A stretch of DNA of 64,000 bases from Entophlyctis helioformis. Its lineage: Eukaryota; Chytridiomycota; Chytridiomycetes; Chytridiales; Chytriomycetaceae. Positions 29,043 to 39,532 of the stretch are shown here, piece by piece (position 1 is the stretch's first letter; every line of letters starts with the position of its first letter). The notes below the pieces were generated by a model that searched no databases, was not told where the DNA came from, and was given only the letters and a program-made list of their open reading frames with translations. Where the stretch lies: the NCBI GenBank assembly GCA_025526915.1, contig JAHLKH010000065.1, forward strand, positions 1 to 64,000, given 5' to 3'. A program made the position numbers and the translations under genes.

Positions 29043-30014
29043 TTACTTGTCTGTATCATCGTAGCTGCTGTTGATGGCGCCAAGACACAGCTTGAGTAGC
29101 CACAGCTCGGGTGTCAAACGCGCACCCTTGGAAGCAAACTCGGCCGACTCCATCTCGTAGTTGGACGTGGCGTCAATCATACCGCCAATGACTGGGTCGT
29201 TGTCGAGGGCCGCCAGAAACTGCTGCGCATTCACGTCGTCGCCCACCTGGCCAATCTGGATGGCGAGAGCGCCGGTGCCGTACTTGCTCTTGGCAAGCGA
29301 CGCCATCGTGTCGCGCACCACCGACGCGAACATTTCCTGCGGCTCGGTGGTCGGCTCGCCGTCGGTGACGATGATGGCCAGCACAGGCTTGGCGAGCGCC
29401 GTCCACTTGAGCACGAGCGGCTTGACAATCTTGGCCTTGAACTCGGTGCCCAGCGGCGTGCCGCCGTTGAACGGCACCTTGCCGATGAGATCGTTGACCT
29501 GGTCGGCCGAGCGGATGCCGTCGCCCTTTGCGCTGCTGTTCATGAAGCGCACCTGGATGCCGTCCTTGTCAAACAGGCCGGCGACGTCGGCCGTCTTGCT
29601 GATGATGGTGCGCAGGTCCTTGATGCGGTCGCCCGTGTTCATGGACCCCGAGTCGTCGGCAAAGAAGACAATGTCGTAGAGGGCCAGCGCACACAGGTCG
29701 TAGACGAGGTGCGTGCTGATGGACCACTGCTGCGCGAGCCTGGCAAAGTCGACGGCGGCCAGCCGCTCAGCCACCTTGGCGATGCGCTTTGCGTCGTAGA
29801 ACGCCTGCAGCTTGTTCTCGGACACGGTGTGGTGCAGACGCTCGAGGATGTGGGCGGCTGGGTTGGTGATGGCAGGCGGCGGTGGCGGGAGCGGTGCCTG
29901 CTGTGCCTGCTGTGTCTGCTGTGCCTGCTGTGTCTGCTGTGCCTGCTGTGGCTGACTCGGAGGAGCCATGCCTTGTGCAGCCTGCTCTGCTCTGAGCTTG
30001 GACATGAGACCCAT
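29043..30014 (-). CDS. von Willebrand factor A domain protein
   Basis: A single exon of 323 residues. The start at 30014 (MGLMSKLRAEQ) follows the last possible upstream non-ATG codons. A Gln-Ala-rich repeat (QQTQQAQQTQQAQQ) and a proline run precede the domain. The vWA fold shows a complete MIDAS: DDSGSM (D-x-S-x-S) near residue 125, a Thr in GGTPLGTEF, and the Asp of IIVTDGEPT. Fungal relatives of this cytoplasmic type are mostly uncharacterised. Function cannot be stated beyond metal-dependent ligand binding. Confidence 0.8.
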   Translation of the reverse strand: MGLMSKLRAEQAAQGMAPPSQPQQAQQTQQAQQTQQAQQAPLPPPPPAITNPAAHILERLHHTVSENKLQAFYDAKRIAKVAERLAAVDFARLAQQWSISTHLVYDLCALALYDIVFFADDSGSMNTGDRIKDLRTIISKTADVAGLFDKDGIQVRFMNSSAKGDGIRSADQVNDLIGKVPFNGGTPLGTEFKAKIVKPLVLKWTALAKPVLAIIVTDGEPTTEPQEMFASVVRDTMASLAKSKYGTGALAIQIGQVGDDVNAQQFLAALDNDPVIGGMIDATSNYEMESAEFASKGARLTPELWLLKLCLGAINSSYDDTDK

Positions 30015-30307
30015 TGCGTGCTGTGGTGGCGTTGATGTTGCCTGTGAGGGCAACTTGACGACGGTGCACTGCAGATCTGGGTAGCCATATCCTCAAGACG
30101 CACAACTTGAAGCCGGCACTCGGCGTGCTCTGCCTCACAAAGTCAGCATCCATTGGCGGACGCCTCTGGTCCAGGACACGCCACATGGCATACGGCCTGG
30201 CTGTCACGCTCAAGCCTGCCTGCAAGTGCGAAACGGCTGCCCACCAGATGCTCGACTCTCTGTCCGCCAATACGAGTATACATTCTATTATTCAGCTGTT
30301 GCGAGGA

Positions 30308-33300
30308 TCAGAAACCGCCCATGCCAAACATGGACAGATCTTCAGCAGACTGGCCGGCCTGTTGCTTGTCGTGTTGCTCGCTCCTCGTCTGCCGCGCGCT
30401 CTCCAGACTGATCGCTCCGCGGATATGCGGCCCAATGTGCATGGCCAGATCGGCAGGCAGTCCATGCGCAACCACGCCTGTCGCGTACCAGTCCATCTGC
30501 TGCGGCGCCACATGCGCAGTCGACACAACACGCTTGACCGGATCCACAACCCAAAACACAAGCATCTTGGCATGGCCTGCTCGGGTCGGGTCGGCCAGCC
30601 GGAACGGCTCCTGCCTGTGCTGCCAACTGTTGGGGAACGCAATGCACCTGCCCTCGACGGCATCCATCGCTCCAACGCTCTGCACTCGCATGCTGGCGTC
30701 GTCGTGGAATCCATACACCTCCTCCAGGTAGTCGTACTCGGTCTGATCGTACCGCGTCAGCCATGCCTCAAACGTCGGCGTCTCTGACTGGAACGACAGT
30801 CGCGGCGTGGTGACGTTGTCCATGGCGTAGTAGCAGATGCCCGTGGCAACAATCGGCTCGGTCTGCGATCCCTCGGTGTGCCAGCTGCTGCCGTGATACT
30901 CGGGACTCTCGGGACTCAGATGGATGCTGACCAGCTTGACAACGACTTGCAGGCTGCGGTCGCGCAGGATGACGGGAGTTGGAAGAGCTGCTGGTGGCAG
31001 AAACGAGTCTGGCAGTCGGGGATGCAGAAAGCCCGATGCTTGGTGGTCGCCTGGGTTTCCAGCATCGTCGTCGCGATCGTCCTCGCCCTCGACGTAGCCG
31101 TCAATGATATCCTTTGCTTGTCGATAGCCCTCGTCGTCGTCCTCGCTGGGCAGCTCCGGCATTGTCCGAAGCAGGCATCGCAGTGCATCGCGTGTCGTGT
31201 ACACCTCGCCTGGATTGGTAATGTACGGCACAAGACCGCTGCTGTGCCCAAACAGACTCTCGAACAGCGGCACAAACCGCTCAAAGACCTTGGCGATCGT
31301 CGTGTAGAGCGGCTTGTGCCAGACCGGATGCAGGTTGTTGATGTACGAGTTGATGGACACGGTGCCGTCCTCATGGATATGGAACTCTGACGGCAGCACC
31401 TGCGAAGGCTCCGATGCGGCGTACACGTCATCGTCGAGCTCGTCGAACACGGTCGGTGCGTCTGCCACGGTCTCGGCGGCGCCAAGGATGTCCCATGGCG
31501 GCATGGAGTTGGCCGCGGCGCGATGGATGCAAGCAAGAACCAGAGTGCGGCCGTACGTGAGCGGATACAGCGACGTGCTGACCAGGTCGAGCACCGTGCC
31601 GGACGAGCCTGGATGCCAATCCTTCTTGTAACGGGGGACGTCTTCGAGCACAGCGACTTGGCGGACGAGCGTGTCTCGCAGCGGTTGCGGCAAGGCATCA
31701 TCCGACATGACTGTGCACTTGACGGCTCCAGGCGTGAGTGTCACCACTTCGCCGCTGGCCAGCTCGGCTGTGCGAATGCCGTGCTCGGCAAGATACGCCA
31801 ACTCGCTGAACAGCAGACCGACCGCGCGCTTGGAGAAGCCGCGTTCAGTCGCCTCGGCGTGCCACGTGGCTGCAGTGGCGGCATCCTTGAGCTTGATCCA
31901 CCACTGTGGCTTGGCAAGGACCGAACCAAGCAGACCAAGATACTGGCGCTCCTTGACGGTGAGATGCGGCTGCTCGGCGCTCGGGATGAGGGCTATGGGC
32001 AGATCGATGTTGTACTCGTTTGTCTCGTAGTTGGTGTCGCCCGGCTCGAGTTCTGTGCCAAAGAAGGTGCGCAGGATGGCAATGATGCGTTTCACGACCA
32101 CCGACGAGAGTCTGTGGCTTTCGGCCAGTTGCTGCAGCAGCGACGGCATGCCGATTGCTTGCATCGCGTCTGCCGTTGGGTTCGAGTCGCTGTGCTTGTA
32201 CCACGTCAGCAGACAGTCGACAACTTCGATGGCCTTGCTCAGGCTTGATGACTCGGTGCTACTGCTGCTGCTGCTGAGGAGAAGGAGGAGTTTGTGCATC
32301 GCCGGTGCAATGCCGTGGTGCAGGTATGCTGGAACGAGCGCATCGCTGCCGTTGTTTGGGTCTTGAATCGTCACATGAATGCATCCGAGTGCGGCTTCGG
32401 CCCTTGCGTGGCCAGGAGGGTTGAACGCCGCGATGATGCGACCCACAACAGCGCTGTATGCTACATCCGAAGCTTGCTGGTCGACGCGCAAGAGGATCCG
32501 GCTGACAAGCAACGACAGGGCGGAAAAGAGATCATCCGACTTGCTTGCTTCATCGTTGGCCAGTATCCTTTTCAATGCACCCATAATGCCTGCACTGGCA
32601 AGCTGATCTGCCATCGTGACGCCATCAGATGCGAATATGGTCATGTGCTGATGAAGCAACTCGAGAATGGCCTTGAGATGGTCAGCGTCGGTGATCGATC
32701 TGGTTTACAGGCATTGGTCAGCGGGCAGTCAGCGAGACGATGGAAGATGTGGCATCATCGTACTGGAGCTTCTTGACCGTGGTAGAAAAGAGCTGCAGAT
32801 CGGGGAAGAGTGCCGGAAAGTTGTACATGTTTGCAAACAAGCACCTGCATGCAGCCACGGTGACTTCTCCGTCGTCTTGTTTGGTAAGCACATGCAGCAC
32901 AGCTTCGGCAAACGGCTTGATGACACTCTGTCATTCACAGGTTGTCAGCGTTATGGATCCATGCGTGGCGAGGCAACTCTCCCACGCACTTGGAATGGGT
33001 TTGGTACGCACATTTTCAAGGCCGAGATAGGCACGAAGCCGCAGATTGATCGAGAACAGGATCCTCAAGATGGCGCCTCGGTCTGTTTCGGCAACCAGCG
33101 CAGCGACAACAGTCGGACCGCGTCGGATGGGCCATTTCACTGTAAAAGTGTTGTGGGTTAGCAAGGTTTTCAGTGCCTCGTTGATCTGTCCAAGGATGAC
33201 GATCGGTCAGTACCACAGCAGCAGCATCCCAAGCGGATCTACCAGCAACTGACAGCCATGCGGACTTGGATATCCGTGTCGGCCAGCAGATTCATGAACA

Positions 33301-33855
33301 CGGCGCCGACATCCCATTCGGTTGTTTCTGGCATTCGGTCGACATACTCGGCCCCGTCCATGCTGTGCGTTGCACGCATGAACGTGTCGACAGAGTTGGC
33401 AGCAGCGACCTGAGAAGAGGAGGTTAGTCAGCCGATCGCAGGTGCCTTGCTGCGACGGCAACTCACCTTGACCCTCAGCGACGGAAAGAGAAGGGCTTTG
33501 TAGTGCATCATCGACATTCCCTTGTCGTAGTACAGTTTCATGGCCTCGGTCCTGCGTTCCATCGGCAAGCCCACTGCGAGCCGCCAGCGACACATCACAC
33601 ACAGAGCGGCGTCAGCAAGATTTCGAACCATGGATTCGTTGGAGGTATGCTGGTCGGCATGGATGCAGCGGCAGGCAGACCAAGCAGTGCAGACTCACTC
33701 AGCCGCTCGTCGACTTCCGCCCAGGCAGCAATGGCGTCGTCGATGGCCGCGGGGTCCTCCGAGGCCGGCAGCAGGCGTGCCATCAGCGCCGCCACGTCCA
33801 CACCCTTTCCCAGCACATCAGGATCCCTTGGCTGTGCACCAGGTTCTTGCGCCAT
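30308..33855 (-). CDS. ARM-like helical repeat protein fused to DUF4246
   Basis: The start is at 33855 (MAQEPGAQPRDPDVL). Exons 33699-33855, 33467-33573, 33254-33409 and one beginning 33185 are in frame; two more introns lie between about 33030 and 32660. The large last exon starts near 32690 and ends at 30308. The N-terminal 450 residues are all-helical, ARM-like (SVIKPFAEAVLHVL, then VAACRCLFANMYNFPALFPDL). The C-terminal 540 residues match fungal DUF4246: YINNLHPVWHKPLY, SLQVVVKLVSIHLSPESPEY, then SSWHTEGSQTEPIVATGICYYAMDNVT. The His-containing WHTEG motif suggests an oxygenase-like fold, but that is inference. An in-frame TGA near 32943 is removed if the intron starts at the GTGCGT donor after LGLEN. 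Confidence 0.72.
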
Positions 33856-33948
33856 GTGGGGCCAGTGGCTGGCGGGGCAAGTCAGGGTATGTGAAGCAAC
33901 AGATGGGAAAGTTGGTTTTGAGATTCCAGCCGAGGTGGCTGCAAGCAG

Positions 33949-33994
33949 GCACAGACATCGCAGTCTGTCAGCACAGACATCGCAGTCTGCCAGC
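33949..33994 (+). repeat. Direct repeat in the divergent promoter region
   Basis: GCACAGACATCGCAGTCTG occurs twice in tandem with a short spacer between the divergently transcribed ARM-DUF4246 and TypA genes. It could be a regulatory duplication or chance. Confidence 0.5.
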
Positions 33995-34059
33995 ACGACG
34001 CCGCAGTCGGCGGACGAGCCAGACACGCAAACGCGGCGGCTTGGGCTCGGGCAGCGTCG

Positions 34060-34400
34060 TGGGCCAGATCGAGCGGCGCCCTGCTGTGGAAGCAGCGCAA
34101 GATGGGCATCCCGCCACGCACGAACGAGTTCCTCAAGGCACTCTTCACACCATCCACTGCATGTGCACGATCAGGCAACGTGCTCTCACAGCCGCTCAAT
34201 GCCAGGCGAGGCGTCCACCAAGGCTGCCCACTGTCTGGCCTCTTGCCCAATCTGCTCCTCAACGACAGCCTCGATGGCATTCCAGAGATCGGCATCTCCG
34301 AGATCGGCATCCCTGCGGTGGCCAACGGTCGTTCTCGCAGAGTCGCATGCAGCACTGGCAGCCGCAGTGCAGGCCGTGTACGATGCCGGCACAGCTGAGG
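34060..34400 (+). mobile_element. Non-LTR retrotransposon reverse transcriptase fragment
   Basis: The plus strand reads LLWKQRKMGIPPRTNEFLKA, then STACARSGNVLSQPLNARRG and VHQGCPLSGLLPNLLLNDSLDGI. This is the segment around RT motif RG-x-x-QGCPLSP-LLFN of LINE-type elements, with substitutions at normally fixed sites (SGLLPN for SPLLFN). No FADD box, endonuclease or poly-A tail is present. It is a decayed fragment abutting CAC and CAGC microsatellites. It lies in the region upstream of the TypA ATG. Confidence 0.7.
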
Positions 34401-34404
34401 GATC

Positions 34405-34434
34405 GGCGCACCACCACCACCACCACCACCACCA

Positions 34435-34476
<42 letters not shown>

Positions 34477-34478
34477 TA
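34405..34478. repeat. (CAC)n and (CAGC)n microsatellites
   Basis: About nine CAC triplets are followed immediately by about ten CAGC tetranucleotides, at the 3' edge of the retroelement fragment. Confidence 0.9.
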
Positions 34479-34573
34479 GCCAGCCACCAGCCAGCAACGC
34501 AGGCAACCGCCCGCGACCATTTCAGCCCGCTCGCTCGCCGAATGCACCTTTCGGCCCAATCGAAAACCCCCGA

Positions 34574-37328
34574 ATGGCTGCACACTTTGCTGCCTCGGCG
34601 GCCTTTGCTGCTGCCGCTGCCGTGCGGGCGCCGGCTGCCCACTCGTTGGCGGCTGCCGCTGCATGCGCACGGCTCCCTGCCCTCCGTCTGTCGCTGCCCG
34701 CCGCGCACCCAGCACCCGTGCGCACACCCGCTGCCGCCCAGCGCCGTGCCTTTTCGGCGTCTGCCGTCCGTCTGTCGATCCCCGACTTGGACAAAATCCG
34801 CAACGTGAGTTGGACGCTCGCTGCCCGCCGCTCACGCCGTGTGTGCGGTTGGACGCTGGCCGGGCACCTGCGGCTTGCGATCCGACTGTGCCCGGCGCAT
34901 GCGCTGCACAGGAACGGCGGCTTGACCTGACCCCCGTCCTGTGCCCTGCCGCCCTTTGCAGATCGCCATCATCGCCCACGTCGACCACGGAAAGACCTCG
35001 CTGGTGAGTCTGCCGTCTGTCTGTGGCCGCTCTGGATCGCATCGGCAACGTGGCCGTTGGGCTGCGCTGACCTTTGCTGGCTGTCCGTTCTCAGGTCGAC
35101 CAGCTTCTGCGCCAGTCTGGCTCGGCGGTTGTCGAGACGGACTCGCGTGTCATGGACTCGAACGAGCTCGAAAAGGAGCGCGGCATCACCATTCTCAGCA
35201 AGAGCACGGCCGTCTCGTACAAGGGCCACCGCATCAACATCGTCGACACGCCCGGCCACGCCGACTTTGGCGGTGAGGTCGAGCGTGTCCTCTCCATGGT
35301 CGACGGCGTCTGTCTGGTGGTCTGCGCAACCGAGGGACCCATGACACAGACCAAGTTTGTGCTAGGCAAGGCGCTGCAACGTGGCCTCAAGCCGCTTGTT
35401 GTCATGAACAAGGTCGATCGCCCCACGGCGCGTCCGGAAAAGGTCGAGGAGGAGCTTCTGGAGCTGTTCCTTGGCATGGACGCCACGGACGAGCAGCTCG
35501 ACTACTCCACCATCTATGCCTCTGCCAAGGAGGGCTGGGCCACGACGGACAGGGCCCAGCCGTCAAAGACCATTTTCCCGCTGCTGGACAAGATTGTTGA
35601 AAACATGCCCTCGCCCAAGGTGGACCGCGAGTCGCCTTTCTCGCTTCTGGTGACTGTAAGTGCTGGCATGCATGCAGTGCATGCGGCCTCCCTCGTGACT
35701 GGCTGGTGTCTCACCGATTCTTGTGTGATGGCAAACAGCAAATGGAAAACGACAAGTACGTCGGAAAGTGCTACCTCGGCAAGATCCAGTCGGGTGTTGT
35801 TCGTGTTGGCGACAGCATCAAGAGCCTCGACTCTGATGGAAAGCTTGCCGTTGAAGGCAAGTGCACCAAAATCATTCAGCGCAAGGGTCTCGAGCAGGTA
35901 ATGCACCATGATGGTTTGTGCTCCTGTGTATTGCTGCTCAATGGACTGAGATGGCATCCAACAGATCTCGATCAACGAAGCTGGCGCTGGTGACATTATC
36001 TCGATTGCCGGTCTGGAAGGTGCTCGTGTGAACCACACGCTTTGCGCTCCGTCGGTCATGGAGCCTCTTCCTGTGAGTAGCAGCCGCTGATCGCCAGTCA
36101 GAACCTCTGCTCCCTGCCAGAAACTGACTCGCGTGGCGCGTGGCAGTTTGTGCCTGTCGACCAGCCTACCATCTCCATGACGTTCTACGTAAACGATTCG
36201 CCGCTTGGTGGCAGAGAAGGTGCGCCGCCTGCCCGGCTGTGGATGCTTGCGATCGCATGCAGAACTCACACTAGACACTACAGGAAAGCTTCTCACGTCC
36301 CAGGTCATTCGCGAGCGTCTCTTTAGAGAGACCGAGACCAATGTGTCGCTCCAGGTTGTCGAGACGTCCGAGGGTGCATTCGAGGTCAAGGGCCGTGGTG
36401 AACTGCAGATGGGTGTTCTCATCGAGTCCATGCGTCGCGAGGGTTTTGAGCTGTCGGTGTCGCCCCCGCGTGTCATCTACAAGGTCGAGGGCGAAGGTCG
36501 CGAACGCGCCATCATGGAGCCGATTGAAGAAGTCACACTCGACGTCGACCTCGAGTTTACGGGCATCGTCATTGAGAAGATGACCAAGAACAAGGGCGAC
36601 ATGAAGTCGTTCACTGAGGCTTCCAACCGCGCGCGTCTGGTGTTTGATGTGCCCACACGCGGCCTGCTTGGATATCCCGCCGAGTTCAAGAACGACACGC
36701 ACGGCCAGGGCACGCTCAACAGCATCTTTATTGGGTACCAAAAGTACAAGGGACCCCTTGAAAAGCAGCGCAAGGGATCCATCATCTCTGTTGCAAGGTA
36801 TGCTTCACTCTGGCGAGGAGCCAAAGCCGCGAGCGCTCCACTGTGGCTGACGGACCGTTGTGCATTGCTAGTGGCGAGGCAACGGCGTACGCTCTTGTCA
36901 GCGTGGAGCCGCGCGGCAAGCTGTTCATTGTGCCTGGCACCAAGGTGTACCCCGGCATGATTGTCGGCGAGCACAGTCGCGAGATTGACCTCGAGGTCAA
37001 CCCCGTCAAGGCCAAGGCGCTCACCAACTTCCGTGCCGCGGGCAAAGAAGACGCGATCCGCCTGACTCCTGTCGAGCCCATGTCGCTCGAGCGCATGATC
37101 TCCTATGTCCAGGGTATGTTGTCCGCATGTTGCCTGGCGTGTCTCGACTGTCGCAGTCTCTAGCTGTATATTCCTTTTTTGAAAGAGGGCTGACGATTCC
37201 GCATGGCAGAGGACGAGGTCATTGAAGTCACGCCCACTTCGCTGCGTACGCGCAAGAAGGAGCTTGACTCGAACAAGCGCAAGAGTCAGAAGCGTCGCGG
37301 CGGCGAGTTTGGCCTGCCCACGCTCTAG
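34574..37328 (+). CDS. TypA/BipA-type translational GTPase, mitochondrial
   Basis: Nine exons (34574-34804, 34962-35003, 35095-35655, 35739-35897, 35965-36072, 36147-36219, 36284-36797, 36872-37113, 37210-37328) give 682 residues. An Ala/Arg-rich presequence ends near RRAFSASAVR, an MPP-like site. Then come G1 AHVDHGKTSL (split by an intron inside the domain), switch II DTPGHADFGGEVERVL, NKVDR as G4, a beta-barrel, and the BipA-specific C-terminal region (GRGELQMGVLIESMRREGFE, then VEPMSLERMISYVQ). In bacteria the protein binds 70S ribosomes and helps 50S assembly at low temperature. A mitochondrial role here is inferred from the presequence. Yeast and most Dikarya lack it to my knowledge. 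Confidence 0.92.
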
Positions 37329-37532
37329 ATTCTCCATATCTAATCTTTTGCCATCCGTCCATTGATCATCAACACATTGTGTCTCTTGTCACGCAATAGA
37401 TCCAAGCATTCAGTCTCTCGATGTGCGCACCGGTGTGGATGTATTTGGTCTTGTGCATGCGTGTGTACGTGTGCAGGCATATGAACATGGACATGTATGT
37501 AGACAGTGGCTGGCTGCATCAGCAGACGCGCC

Positions 37533-39328
37533 TTACTTGATGCGGCGGATGCGTGTTGTGACGAGGACGCCTGCGAGAAAGTAGAGAATGCACAGCCCGT
37601 AGACGACCTTGTAGCCCAGACACTGCTGGCCGCGCGCATTGCCGTACGCCTGCACTGCATCAAGAATGCCGCCCGCGACGGGGGTTGCCACGATCTGCGG
37701 GACGACAAGGGCCATATGCCAGAGACTCATGTCGCGTGCGGCATCGTGCGCATTGGGCAGCACGTCCATGAGCATCGCAAACTCGACGGATATGAATGGC
37801 CCGAATCCAATGCCAAACAATGCCGACACGGCCAGCACCCAGCCAAAGTCTCTGACGACCATGATGAGGAGACACGTGGCCACCATGAGCGCCGTTGCGA
37901 CATACACAACCACCTTGCGGTGGTGCTTGGGGATCAGCGTGGCGGCCAGAGGAGCGAGCAGCAGGTTGGGCAGCAGTCCGATCGACACGGCACGTGTTGG
38001 AGACAGATCCGTCACAACGCAGTCCTGGATCCAGTACTGCAGAAACTGTTGGACGGTTGCAATGCCCAGCTGGTACAGCAGCCGGCTGACAAACACGAGA
38101 CAAAAGTCCCGATGCGTCCACAGCGGCCGCAACATATCCTTGGCAAACTCTGTCCACCGGATCGGCCCCGGCTGCGGCGTCGCCATCAAGTCTCCATCGA
38201 CGTCTGCAAGTGCACTGGCAGATGACCGCCGCTTGTAGTGGGGAGGCGGTTCGCGAGTGTAGAGAGCCGTCGGGGCCATGAACCCGCACAGCACAAGGAT
38301 CATGACGGCGTACACCTGCGAATGGTCGAGCGACTGGACAAAGACGCCAGCGAGCGCGCCAAGGAGGTAACCGCTCAGATTGGCTGCACCCATGACGGCC
38401 GACACGCGTCCGTTCTGGTCGGCCGGCGTCACGTCCGCCAACAGCGCATTGAACGGCACCGACGCGACCGCCGACGCAAGGTTGAGCACCAGGTAGCCAA
38501 GCGTGTACTCCCACAGCGGCATGGATCCCCAGAGCGAGAACAGCGACACCGCCATGGCGAGCGTGCCGCCCACAATGTACGGCATGCGGCGTCCGGCCCG
38601 CGACACGAAGCGGTCGTTGATGGCGCCAATGGGCGGCGACACGAGCATGTACAGCAGACCGGACGAGAGCGACACGACGGCGAGGCCGGTGCCCTTGGCG
38701 TCGGGGCCCATGATGGACAGGATCTGCGACGGGAGGAGCACGATCGACTGCAGGAACCAGAAGAACTGGAATCCGAGCCAGAAGCTGGTCAGAAGCACCA
38801 TCTGCGTCAGCGACAGCGGCGGCATGGGCCTGCTGCCCGAGATGTCGTCGGCGTGTGTGCTGTCTGCGGCGACTGCTGTGGCGACGGTAGCGGTCTCGAT
38901 GCGAGACCCTCGCGCAGATCGGGCGGGCTGTTGGGTCTTGGTGGGCCACCATGCTGCGGTGCCGGTGGCTGCCATGGACAGCTCTGTGCCTGCACTCGAG
39001 ACTGCATTCGAGACTGCAGAGGCCACCGACGACTTGACGATGCTGGCAGTGGCAGTGGTGGTGGTGGTGGTGGTGGTGGTGGTGGTGGACGGCTGGATTA
39101 AGAGCACCGACTCTGTGCCGTCAGCGCGGCATCCGCCTCCAACGAGCTGCGTCTGCTGCTGGTGCCGCTGGCTGCGTCGGTGTCTACCTGCTCGCCGTCG
39201 CTGGGCATAGCCGTGGCCGCATCCTGCATCTGGAAATGTGCTTGTGCCAGCGCCTGCTCGTCTGCACGGCGAGCCATCTCGCCCTTGTTCGTTGCCCAGC
39301 CAACTTGGACAATACGGACGCGACGCAT
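37533..39328 (-). CDS. MFS/GPH-type sugar transporter-like membrane protein
   Basis: Preferred model: exons 39188-39328 and 37533-39092, 566 residues, starting MRRVRIVQVGWATNKG. The 95-base intron (GTAGAC...CTGAC...ATCCAG) also removes a poorly protein-like stretch; without it the start would be 39347. A Thr run (ACC microsatellite) precedes the membrane part. About twelve hydrophobic segments begin at LSLTQMVLLTSFWLGFQFFW. The loop after TM2 carries GAINDRFVSRAGRRMPYIVG, the D-R-x3-R-x-G-R-R signature of GPH/sucrose-type carriers (MFS_2), and ALLADVTPADQNGRVSAVMG follows later. Substrate unknown; a sugar with cation symport is the family norm. Confidence 0.8.
39055..39088. repeat. GTG/CAC trinucleotide microsatellite
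   Basis: Eleven-odd repeats encode the Thr run at the N terminus of the transporter on the minus strand. Confidence 0.9.
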
Positions 39329-39532
39329 CGACTGACGTGAGCTTCATTGGCGCAGATTGCGAATGGGGACGGGCCGGTTGGCGTGTGGAGTGGAGTTGGG
39401 CAGGGCAGGGCAGGGCAGGGCAGATGCCGCTGCTCTAGGGGGTTATTAGGATGGTGGCCGAGCGTGGAGGGAGCGGGCTGGAGTGGGACGAAACAATCGG
39501 GGGAGGAGTGCACAGGGGCAGCCAGGCGGGGA

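Noticed and set aside
33503..34930. 475-codon plus-strand frame across the DUF4246 start and TypA start
   Set aside because: It is antisense to the DUF4246 first exons and runs through microsatellites. Only the part from 34574 is the TypA N terminus.
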